Part shown: in pieces, positions 49,312-59,900 of the stretch
Layout: the number at the start of each line of letters is the position of its first letter
Numbering within the stretch: the stretch's first letter is position 1
Source: Streptomyces sp. CB02959
GTDB taxonomy: Bacteria; Actinomycetota; Actinomycetes; Streptomycetales; Streptomycetaceae
Direction of reading: 5' to 3'
DNA: 64,000 bases
NCBI RefSeq assembly: GCF_002803155.1
Contig: NZ_NNBP01000009.1
Span: 186,001-250,000 of the forward strand
Position numbers and translations under genes: made by a program
The notes under the pieces: model-generated
The model's input: the letters and a program-made list of their open reading frames with translations, nothing else
Databases searched by the model: none
Told to the model about the DNA's origin: nothing

Positions 49312-50433
49312 ATGAATTCTCCTTCCACAGCGGCGGTGTTGTCCGCCCGCCGCATCGCCATCTCGTTCGTGGCCGCCGTATCGGCGGTGGGGGGCGCCAC
49401 GCCGCTCGCCGCAGCCGACCCCCTCGGGCCACCCCCCGAAACCAGCCAGCACGCCCCGCGGACGCCGCTCACCGCACACGGAATACCGTTCGCCGACGCC
49501 ACGGTGACCCAGCAAGAGGACGGCTCGTTCCTCGTGGCCTGGAGGGCGCCTGGCGTCGCCTCGGTGACCGTGTACGCCGACGGCCGGGCCGTGGCGCGCG
49601 GCGGTTCCGAGGCCCGCGTCACCGTGCGCGGGCTGCCCGCCGTCGACCGCCAGTGGTTCCGCCTGGTCCCCGACCAGGGTGACCCGCTCACCCTCGCCGA
49701 CCGCTCGCTGCACCTGCCGAGCGCGCCCAACTTCCGCGACGTGGGCGGCTACCGCACCACCGACGGCCGGTGGGTCAAGATGGGCGTGCTGTACCGCACC
49801 AATGGCCTGCACGGGCTCTCCAACGCCGACCTGGCCGTGCTCCAGCGACTGGGCATCCGTACGGATCTGGACCTGCGCATGCCCGCCGAGCGCGCCGAGG
49901 CCCCGGACCGGGTGCCGGCGGGCGCGCGCTACGTCACCGCCGACGTCATGGGCGGGGACGTCGATCCTGTACTGCCCGCCACGGCCGCGGCGTCCGCGCG
50001 GATGATGGCCGGCACCTACCGGACGTACGTCTCCAAGGGCTCCGCGCTCGACGCCTACCGCACGCTGTTCCGGCTCGCCGACACCCCCGAGGCCGTCCCG
50101 ATGGCCTTTCACTGCACGGGCGGCAAGGACCGCACCGGCTGGGGCAGCGCCGCCCTCCTCACGGCCCTGGGGGTGGACCGCGACACGGTCATGCGGGACT
50201 ACCTGGCCACCAACGACTACATGGCGGCGCACAACGCCGAGTCCCTCGCCAAGGAGACGCCTGCCACGGCCGCCCGTCTCAAGCCGATCCTGGACGCCAG
50301 GATCCGGTACCTCAACACGGCCTTCGACGAGGTCAAGGCGGAGTTCGGCACCTTCGACACCTATCTTCGGCAGGGGCTGGGCCTGAGCCAGCAGGACGTG
50401 GAGCGGCTGCGCGAGACGCTGCTCGTCGCCTGA
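49312..50433 (+). CDS. Secreted tyrosine-type phosphatase (Y_phosphatase3 family)
   Basis: This 373-residue protein has a Sec signal peptide (about residues 1-36, RRIAISFVAAVSAVGGATPLAAA), a small beta-sandwich-like segment (SVTVYADGRAVARGGSEARVTVRGLP) and then a dual-specificity phosphatase domain starting NFRDVGGYRT with the P-loop HCTGGKDRTG (Cys-x5-Arg). The acid loop candidate lies near DVMGGDVDP. Related enzymes remove phosphate from tyrosine, serine or phosphoinositides outside the cytoplasm. It stands alone between two PKS genes, with terminators on both sides. I do not know a polyene pathway step that needs it; a passenger or a host-facing role is equally possible. Confidence 0.88.
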   Translation: MNSPSTAAVLSARRIAISFVAAVSAVGGATPLAAADPLGPPPETSQHAPRTPLTAHGIPFADATVTQQEDGSFLVAWRAPGVASVTVYADGRAVARGGSEARVTVRGLPAVDRQWFRLVPDQGDPLTLADRSLHLPSAPNFRDVGGYRTTDGRWVKMGVLYRTNGLHGLSNADLAVLQRLGIRTDLDLRMPAERAEAPDRVPAGARYVTADVMGGDVDPVLPATAAASARMMAGTYRTYVSKGSALDAYRTLFRLADTPEAVPMAFHCTGGKDRTGWGSAALLTALGVDRDTVMRDYLATNDYMAAHNAESLAKETPATAARLKPILDARIRYLNTAFDEVKAEFGTFDTYLRQGLGLSQQDVERLRETLLVA

Positions 50434-50503
50434 CCGGCCGCCCGGCCCGCGGACGGGCCGCAGACAGACTGCTGAGGGACGGCAGTGGGAACGTACGGAG
50501 AAA

Positions 50504-50534
50504 CGGCCCTTCCGGCGCGCTGCCGGAAGGGCCG
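50504..50534 (+). terminator. Terminator of the phosphatase gene
   Basis: CGGCCCTTCCGGC-GCGCT-GCCGGAAGGGCCG is a perfect 13-base stem, 70 bases after the phosphatase stop. Confidence 0.7.
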
Positions 50535-50744
50535 TCGTCGTTGACCGTGACGTGCCGGCACCGTGGTTCCCGCGGTTCCCGTGGTTCCCGGCCGGCATCC
50601 GCGGGGTTTCCCCTGGCGGATGCGACCCGGCAAGTCGGGCCCCTCGGTGCGTTTTCTCCGCTCGCGGGCGTTGGAAGGAGATCACGCCCCGCTTCGACCG
50701 CTGAGCACGGTGCGCCCTGCGGGGTTCCCTCGCCCTGAGCGCGC

Positions 50745-50791
50745 GGAAAGTCCGTTGCTCCGGTGCGTCGCACCGGAGCAACGGACTTTCC
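50745..50791. terminator. Perfect 22-base inverted repeat with 3-base loop
   Basis: The arm 50745-50766 (GGAAAGTCC...CCGGTGC) is repeated exactly in reverse complement at 50770-50791, loop GTC. It is longer than normal terminators and could be a bidirectional terminator or a mobile-element trace. Confidence 0.55.
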
Positions 50792-50865
50792 GCCTGCGCG
50801 TTTCCGCTTCCCGCTTCGCTCCTTCCGGCTTCGCCCGTCCCCGAGGGAACGTGGTGACGCGGGGC

Positions 50866-50887
50866 CCAGGTCCGCCCGCGGACCTGG
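50866..50887. terminator. Short hairpin near the PKS 3' end
   Basis: CCAGGTCCGC (50866-50875) pairs with GCGGACCTGG (50878-50887), loop 2 bases, so the real loop would open to about 6-8 bases. It is one of two hairpins directly behind the PKS stop. Confidence 0.4.
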
Positions 50888-50892
50888 ATGCC

Positions 50893-50931
50893 GGGGCGGC
50901 GGGCGGTGGTCCCGCCACCGCCCGCCGCCCC
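50893..50931 (-). terminator. Terminator of the extension PKS gene
   Basis: GGGGCGGCGGGCGGTGG pairs perfectly with its complement at 50915-50931 (17-base stem, 5-base loop), 9 bases after the PKS stop codon on the minus strand. Confidence 0.7.
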
Positions 50932-50939
50932 GACGATTT

Positions 50940-53900
50940 CTAGGACAGGCCGATCTCGTTGTCGAGGAGGTCGAAGACCTCTTCGTCGGAGGCGGATTCG
51001 AAGTCGAAGTCCGCATCGGATCGGGGGGCCTGCTGCCCGGTTGCCGTGGAGGCGTCCCGCAGGGCGTCCCACTTCGCCCGGAGGACCTCCAGGCGACCGG
51101 CCACCTGCTCGTGGACCTCCTCCGTGACGGCGAGCCCGCCGAAGGCCCTCTCCAGCCGTTCGAGCTCGCCCAGGAGTGCCTCCGGGCCGGAGGCCGCCTC
51201 GGGGGCGATCCGGGCGTGGAGGTGGTCGACCAGCTCCGCCGGCGTCGGGTAGTCGAAGAGCAGGGTCGCCGGCAGGCGGATCCCGGTGAGGGCACCCAGC
51301 CGGTTGCGGAGTTCGACCGCGGTGAGGGAGTCGAAGCCGAGGTCCAGGAAGGCACGGTCCTCGTCGATCTCCGCGGCTCCGGTGTGTCCGAGGACCACCG
51401 CCACCTGGCCGCGCACGGCGTCCAGGACGACCTCGCGGCCCTCCGCCGTCGACCGGCCGGTCAGGCGCCGGGCGAAGGCCGCCGCCGCGTCACCGTCCGC
51501 GGTGGCCGCCGCCCGGCGCCCCGGGACCCGGATCAACCCGCGGAGCAGGGACGGAACCTCGCCCTGCCGACGCAGTGCCGCCAGGTCCAGACGGACCGGA
51601 AGCGCGGCGGGCCGGTCGGCGGCCAGCGCGGCGTCGAAGAGGGCCAGGCCCTCCTCGACGGACAGCGGCGGCATGCCCGAACGGGCCATGCGCTGCACGT
51701 CGGCCTCGGACAGCGTGCCCGTCATGCCGCTGTCCTGCGACCACGGGCCCCACCCGAGCGAGGTGGCCGGCAGCCCTCGTTCCCTGCGGTGCTGTGCCAG
51801 GGCGTCCAAGAAGGCGTTGCCCGCCGCGTAGTTCGCCTGACCCGCACTGCCGAACGTGCCGGCGACCGACGAGAAGACGACGAACGCGTCCAGTGCCAGG
51901 TCCTTGGTGGCCTCGTGCAGATGCCAGGCGGCATCCACCTTGGGCCGCAGGACCGCCGCCAACCGCTCGGCCGTCAACGACCCCACCACACCGTCGTCGA
52001 GAACACCCGCCGTGTGCACCACCGCACCGATCCGATGCCCGGAAACCAACTCCCCGACAGCACCCCGATCCGTCACATCACACGCCACGACCGAAACCTC
52101 GGCACCACACCGACCCAGCTCCGCCACCAACTCCTCAACACCCTCGGCATCCGGACCCCGCCGACTCACCAACAACAGACTCCGCACACCATGCTCAGCA
52201 ACCAAGTGCCGCGCCACCACACGCCCCAGACCACCGGTACCACCAGTGATCAACACCGTGCCGGAGTTCCAGGCGGTGGCGGGTTCCGGAGCGTCCGGGC
52301 GTTCGGTCCGGGCCACCCGCGGGGCGAGGACCTGGTCGGCGCGCACCAGCAACTGCGGTTCGTCCGAGGCCAACGCCCGCGGCAGGAACGCCACTTCGGC
52401 CTCCTCCGCCACGTCCACCAGGCCGAAGCGGCCCGGGTTCTCCGCCTGCGCCGAGCGCACCAGGCCCCACACCGCCGCACCCGCGAGGTCCGCTCCGGAC
52501 ACCGCGCCACGGGTGACGAACACCAGCCGTGCGTCGGCGAACCGCTCGTCGGCCAACCACGACTGCACCCTCGCCAGAGCCCAGGCGGCCGCGGCGTGGA
52601 CGGACTCCACCATCCCGGCGGGCGCGACCGCCGACGGGGCGAACACGATGTCGGGGACACCGGCCTCCGCCAGGTCGTCGAGGTCCGCATGGGGCTGGAG
52701 CGCCAGTTCGTCGAGGATGCCGTGGGCGTCCTTGCCGAGCACGGCCAGCGAGTCGGCCGGCTCGTCCGCGAGGTGGATGCCGGTCCAGTCGACCTGGAAG
52801 AGCGCGTCACGGTCGCCGGTCTGCAACTGCCCGGTGCTGATCGGGCGCGCGATCAGGGACCGGACCGAGGCCACCGGCGCGCCGGTCGGGTCGGCGAGGG
52901 CGATCTGCGTGCCGTCGCCGGTGGAGCGGAGCCGGACCCGCACCCGGGAGGCGCCGGACGCGTGCAGGGAGACACCGCTCCAGGAGAAGGGGACACCGGC
53001 CTCGGCCGCTCCCCCGCCGCCCAGGAGCCCCGCGTGCAGGGCGGCGTCGAAGAGCGCGGGGTGCAGCGCGTAGGCGGCGCCGTCGGTCCCTTCGGGGAGC
53101 TGGACCTCGGCGTAGACGTCCGCGTCGAGCTTCCAGGCCGCCCGCAGGCCCCGGAACACCGGGCCGTACGCGAACCCGGCGTCCGCGAAGTCCTCGTAGC
53201 AGTCCGCCACGTCGAGCGGCTCGGCGCCCTGCGGGGGCCAGGCCGCCGCCTCGAACGCCACCACCGCATCGGTGGCCGGGGCCACCGCACCGCTGGCGTG
53301 CAGCGTCCAGGGGCCCTCGCCCTCGCGGGCGTGGACGGACACCGGTCGGCGTCCCTCGTCCTCGGGCTCGCCCATCCACACCTGCACCTGCACCGCGGAC
53401 CCCGACGCGGGCAGCACCAGCGGCGCGGCCAGCGTCAGTTCCTCCAGCGCAGCGCAGCCGACCTCGTCGGCCGCCCGCAGCACCAGCTCCACCAGCGCCG
53501 TTCCCGGCACCAGTACCGATCCCAGCACCACGTGGTCGGCCAGCCACGGTTGCGCGGACGTCGACAGTCGTCCGGTGAACAACCGGCCGCCGGAGTTGGC
53601 GAGTTCGACCGCGGCACCCAGGAGCGGATGCCCGGTCGAGCCCAGTCCCGCGGACCGCACGTCACCCGCCCGAGCCGCCCCTCCCGCCGGCCAGAACCGC
53701 TCGTGCTGGAACGCGTACGTCGGCAGGTCCACCCACCGCGCACCCGAACCGGCGAGGACGGCGGACCAGTCGACCGGCACGCCGTGGGCGTGCAGCCGCG
53801 CAACCGCCGTGAGCGGTGCCGTCGCCTCGAGCCGGTCCTTGCGCAGCGCGGGAACGAGAGCCGATCCGTCCGCGGCGGACTCCGCTGCGAGCGCGGAGAG

Positions 53901-56900
53901 GGCACCGTCGGGGCCCAGCTCCAGGAAGCGCGTCACGCCCTGGGCCGCCAGCGCGGCGACCCCGTCGGCGAACCGTACGGCCGCGCGGACGTGGTTGACC
54001 CAGTACTCCGCGGAGCACAGCTCTTCCGCGGTGGCGGGCTCGCCGGTCACGTTGGAGATGACGGGCAGGCGCGGCGCGTCGTACGTCATGCCGCCGGCGA
54101 CGGTGCGGAACTCGTCGAGCATCGGTTCCATCAGCGGCGAGTGGAAGGCGTGCGAGACCCGCAGCCTGCTGGTCTTGCGGCCCTTCCCCTCGAAGTGCGC
54201 GGACACGGCCAGCACCTCGTCCTCCGCACCGGAGACCACGACCGACGACGGACCGTTGACCGCCGCGATCGACACCGTCTCCGACACGTGCGACAGCGCC
54301 TCTTCCTCCGTCGCCTGGATCGCCACCATGGCTCCGCCGGACGGCAGTTGCTGCATGAGCCGACCGCGGGCCGCCACCAGCGCGCAGGCGTCGGAGAGGG
54401 AGAAGACGCCGGCGACGTGCGCGGCGGCGATCTCCCCGACGGAGTGCCCCAGGAGGTGGTCCGGGCGGACGCCCCACGACTCCACCAGCCGGTACAGCGC
54501 CACCTCGATCGCGAACAGTGCCGCCTGGGCGTACCCCGTCTGGTTCAGCAGCTCCGCGTCCTCGCCCCAGACGACCTCGCGCAGCGGGCGGTCCAGGTGC
54601 GCGTCCAGGGCGGTGCACACCGCGTCGAACGCCGCCGCGAACACCGGCTGGGTGCGGTGCAACTCCCGTCCCATGCCGAGGCGTTGCGAGCCCTGGCCGG
54701 AGAAGAGGAAGGCGAGCCTGCCCGACCGGGCGCGGTCGTGCGCCACGACGGCCGGCTCCGTGCGGCCGTCGGCCAGGGCCGACAGCGAGCGCAGCAGGTC
54801 CTCCCGGTCCGCGGCCAGGATCACCGCACGGTGGGAGAACGCCGCACGGCCGGTCGCCAGCGCGTGGGCGACGTCGGTGACCCGGGTCCTGGGGTCGGCG
54901 TCGGCCAGACGGGCCAGCAGTCGGGCCGCCTGGGCCCGCAGCGCCGGCTCGCTCCGGCCCGACAGCAGCACCGGCACCGACGCGGCGGCATCGGCCGCCC
55001 CGTCCTCGGTGCCGTCCGGTGCGGCCTCGTCCGTGACCGGCTCGGGCTGCTCCAGGATGACGTGCGCGTTCGTGCCGCTGATCCCGAAGGACGAGACGCC
55101 GACGCGGCGCGGGCCGTCGCCCTGCGGCCACTCGGTCGCGGCGGTCAGCAGGGCCACAGCACCGGAGTCCCAGTCCACGTGGGACGACGGGGCATCGGCG
55201 TGCAGCGTCCGCGGCAGTACGCCGTGCCGCATCGCCTGCACCATCTTGATGACGCCCGCGACGCCGGCCGCGGCCTGGGCGTGACCGATGTTCGACTTGA
55301 TCGAACCCAACCACAACGGCCGGTCCACCGACCTGTCCTGCCCATAGGTGGCCAACAGCGCCTGCGCCTCGATCGGGTCACCCAACGTCGTGCCCGTACC
55401 ATGCGCCTCCACCGCATCCACGTCCGCGGCCGACAACCCCGCACTGGCCAACGCCTGCCGGATCACCCGCTGCTGCGACGGACCGTTCGGCGCCGTCAGA
55501 CCATTCGACGCACCGTCCTGGTTCACCGCGGAACCCCGCACGGTCGCCAGGATGCGGTGTCCGTTGCGGCGCGCGTCGGACAGGCGCTCCAGCACCAGGA
55601 TGCCGACGCCCTCGCCCCAACCGACGCCGTCCGCGCCGTCGGAGAACGCCTTGCAGCGCCCGTCCTCGGCGAGACCGCCCTGGCGGGAGAACTCCACGAA
55701 CGTCGACGGCGTCGACATCACCGTCACGCCGCCCGCGAGCGCCAGCGAGCATTCGCCCTGCCGCAGCGACTGGGCCGCCAGGTGCAGCGCCACCAGCGAC
55801 GACGAGCACGCCGTGTCCACCGTGATGGCGGGGCCCTCGAAACCGAAGGTGTAGGACACTCGGCCCGAGGCGACACTGCCCGCGCTGCCGCTGCCCTGGT
55901 AGCCCTCGAACTCGCGCCCGGACAGCAGCGTGGAGTAGTCGTGGTACATCACGCCGGCGAAGACACCGGTCCGGCTGCCCCGCAGGGTCGCCGGGTCCAT
56001 GCCGGCCCGCTCCAGCGCCTCCCAGGTCGTCTCCAGCAGCAGCCGCTGCTGGGCGTCGGTGGTCAGGGCCTCGCGGGGGCTCATCCCGAAGAACTCCGGG
56101 TCGAACTGCGCCGCGTCCTTGAGGAACCCACCGGAGCGGGTGTCGATGGCGCCCTCGGCGTCGGGGTCGTGGGTGTCCTCGATCTCCCAGCCGCGGTCGG
56201 TGGGGAAGTCGGACACCGCGTCCACGCCCTCGGACACCAGGCACCACAGGTCCTCCGGCGAGGTGACGCCGCCCGGGAACCGGCAGCTCATGCCGACGAT
56301 CACCACGGGGTCGTCCGTCAGGGACGGGAGGGCGGACACCGCGAGCGGCGCCGCGGTGTCCGCGCCGAACAGCTCGCCCAGGAGGTGGTCCGCCAGGGCG
56401 TCGGCCGTCGGGTAGTCGAACACGGCTGTCGCCGGGAGCCGCAGACCGGTGGCCCTGGCCAGTACGTTGCGCAGTTCGATGGCGGTCAGCGAGTCGAAAC
56501 CGAGGTCCTGGAAGGCCCGGTCCGGGGCGACCGTCTCCGGGCCCGCGTGCCCCAGGACCGCCGCGATCTGGGCTCGTACGACGTCGAGCAGCGCCGCGCG
56601 CCGCTCCGCCGTGGACAGCCCGGTCAGCCGCGGTGCGAGGCCGGCTGCCGCGACGGCGCCGGACCGGCGGGTCCGCGTGCGGATCAGGCCGCGCAGCAAC
56701 GGCAGCGGCTCACCCTGTGCGCGGAGCGCCGCGAGGTCCAGGCGGACGGGCAGTGGCGCCGGCTCACCGGTGCCGAGCGCGGCGTCGAAGAGGGCCAGGC
56801 CCTCCTCGGTCGACAGCGGCGGCATGCCCTGACGGGCCAGGCGCCGGAGGTCGACGTCGGTGAGGGCGCCGGTCATCCCGCTGTCCTGGGTCCACGCCCC

Positions 56901-59900
56901 CCACGCCAGCGACGCGGCGGGCAGTCCCTGTGCGCGACGGTGGCGCGCCAACGCGTCCAAGAAGGCGTTCGCCGCCGCGTAGTTGCCCTGGCCGGGGCTG
57001 CCGACCGTGCCGGCCACGGACGAGAACACCACGAAGGCGTGCAGGTCGCGGTCCTTGGTCGCCTCGTGCAGGTGCCAGGCCGCATCGACCTTCGGCCGCA
57101 ACACCCCCGCCAGGCGCTCCGGAGTCAACGACTCCACCACGCCGTCGTCGAGGACGCCGGCCGTGTGCACCACGGCCGTCGGCTCATGCCGGCTGATCAG
57201 GTCGGCCACCGCCGCCGCGTCCGAGACGTCGCACGCCTCGACCACCGCCTCCGCGCCGGCCCGCGCCAGTTCGGCTACGAGCTCGGGTGCGCCCTCGGCA
57301 GTCTGGCCGCGCCGGCTGACCAGCAGCAGGCTCCGCACTCCGTGGGCGGCCACCAGATGCCGCGCCACAGCACTGCCCAGGCCCCCGGTACCGCCGGTGA
57401 CGAGGATCGTTCCGTCGGTGTCCCAGCGCTCCGCGTGCTCCGAGTGGGCACGGGCCAGCCGCGGTGCCAGCACCTCGGTGCCGCGCACCAGCAGTTCCCC
57501 TTCGTCGGTCGCGAGGGCCTGCGCCAGCACGCTCCGGTCGGCGTCGTCGTCGAGGTCCACCAGGCCGAAGCGCTGCGGGTTCTCCGACTGCGCCGAGCGG
57601 ACCAGGCCGTGCACGGCGGCGGCCGCGAGGTCCGCGCCGGACACCGCGCCCCGGGTCACGAACACCAGGCGCGAGGACGCGAACCGCTCCTCCGCCAACC
57701 ACGCCTGCACGGTTTCCAGCGCCCAGGCGGCGGTGCGGTGCACGGACTCCACCACGCCCGCGGCGTCGGCGGGGGGTGCGACGAGGACCGTCGCCGGCAC
57801 GGTCGGGCCGGTCAGGTCCGCGAGGGTCCGCAACGGCTCGCCCTGCGGTCCGGTGCCCGGTTCGATGCGTTCACCCGTGAGCGGGACGGGGACCCAGTCG
57901 ACCGTGAAGAGGCTGTCCCGGTCGGCGGCCTGTACCTGCGCGGCCGAGAGCGGACGCGCCACCAGGGAGTCCACGGAGGCGACCGGGGCACCGGAGGTGT
58001 CCGCGAGCACCACGGACATGCCGTTCGCGGTGGTGCGGATCCGGACGCGGAGGTGGGAGGCCCCGGAAGCGTGCAGGGCGACTCCGCTCCACGAGAACGG
58101 GACGCCGGTCACCTCCCCGTCGCCGGCTGCCGCCGCGTGCAGGGCGGCGTCGAAGAGCGCGGGGTGCAGGCCGTAGGTGCCGCCGTCCGTACCCTCCGGG
58201 AGGCTCACCTCGGCGTAGACGTCCGCACCGAGCTTCCAGGCGGCCCGCAGGCCCCGGAACACCGGGCCGTACGTGAGCCCCGCGTCGGCGAGCGCGTCGT
58301 AGCAGTCCGCCGCGTCCACCGGCTGGGCGCCCGGCGGGGGCCAGGCCGCGACGTCGAAGGCGACTGCTCGGGCCCCCGAGGTCACGGCACCGCTGGCGTG
58401 CAGGGTCCAGGGACCCTCGGTCTCCCGGGCGTGCACCGACGCCGAGCGGCGGCCCGACTCATCCGGTTCGCCCAGCCACACCTGCACCTGCACTCCGCCG
58501 CCCGAGGCGGGCAGCACCAGCGGGGCGGCCAGCGTCAGCTCCTCCAGCAGGTCGCAGCCGACCTCGTCGGCCGCCCGGAGCACCAGCTCCACCAGCGCCG
58601 TTCCGGGCACCACGACCGAGCCGAGGACCACGTGGTCCGCCAGCCACGGATGGGCGGACGACGAGAGCCGTCCGGTGAACAACAGTCCCCCGGAACCGGC
58701 CAGTTCGACCGCGGCGCCGAGCAGCGGGTGCGCCGGGGAGTCCAGGCCCGCGAACCGCACGTCGCCGGAGCGCGCCACCCGACCCGACGGCCAGAACCGC
58801 TCGTGCTGGAACGCATACGTCGGCAGGTCCACCCACCGCGCACCCGTACCGGCGTACAGCGCCGCCCAGTCGACGCCGGCGCCGTGGACGTGCAGGTGCG
58901 CCAGGGCACCGAGCAGCGCCGTCTCCTCGGGCCGGTCCTTGCGCAGGACGGGAGCGAGCACCACGTCGTCCGTCAGTGACTCCTCGGCCAACGCCGACAG
59001 CACACCGTCCGGACCGAGTTCGAGAAAGCGCGTCACGCCTTCCTGGTGCAGCGCCGCCACCCCGTCCGCGAAACGCACCGCCTCGCGCACGTGCCGGACC
59101 CAGTAGTCGGCCTGGCGGAGCTGTTCGGGCTCGGCCGGGCGACCGGTCAGGTTCGAGACGATGGGGAGCGTCGGCGCGCCGAAGGACAGCCGCGCCACCA
59201 CGGCGCGGAACTCGTCGAGCATCGGTTCCATGAGCGGCGAGTGGAAGGCGTGCGAGACCCGCAGCCGGGTCGTCTTGCGGCCCTCCCCCTCGAAGTGCGC
59301 GGCCACGGCGAGGACGTCGTCCTCCGCGCCGGAGACCACGACCGACGACGGACCGTTGACCGCCGCGATCGAGACGTCCTGGGTCAGGTGCGGAAGGACC
59401 TCCTCTTCCGTCGCCCTGATCGCCACCATCGCCCCGCCCGTGGGCAGTTGCTGCATCAGCCGACCCCGGGCCGCCACCAGCGCGCACGCGTCCGGAAGGG
59501 AGAAGACCCCCGCCACGTGCGCCGCGGCGACCTCGCCGATCGAATGGCCGGCCACGAAGTCGGCGCGCACGCCCCACGCCTCCGTCAACCGGTACAGCGC
59601 CACCTCCAGTGCGAACAACCCGGCCTGGGCGTAGGCGGTCTGGTTCAGCAGGTCCGCGTCCTCGCCCCACACGACGTCCCGCAGGGGACGGTCCAGGTGC
59701 TCGTCCAAGGCGGCGCACACCGCGTCGAACGCCGCCGCGAAGACCGGCTGACTGTCGTACAACTCCCGTCCCATGCCGAGGCGTTGGGACCCCTGGCCGG
59801 AGAACAGGAAGGCCGTCCTGCCCGCGCCGGAGGTGCCCTCCACCAGGCCGGCGTCGGCCTCGCCGACCGCGAGGGCGGACAGGGCGAGCACCAGCGCCTC

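Larger units (their letters stand above)
50434..50939. other. Convergent intergenic region packed with hairpins
   Basis: This 506-base gap between the phosphatase and the PKS 3' end holds no supported gene but four strong inverted repeats (listed as terminators). They use up much of its length. Confidence 0.6.

Noticed and set aside
50763..58979. Very long open frame on the plus strand (2,738 codons)
   Set aside because: It is antisense to the PKS; the translation is Arg/His/Gly-rich without any domain, a normal by-product of GC-rich coding DNA.
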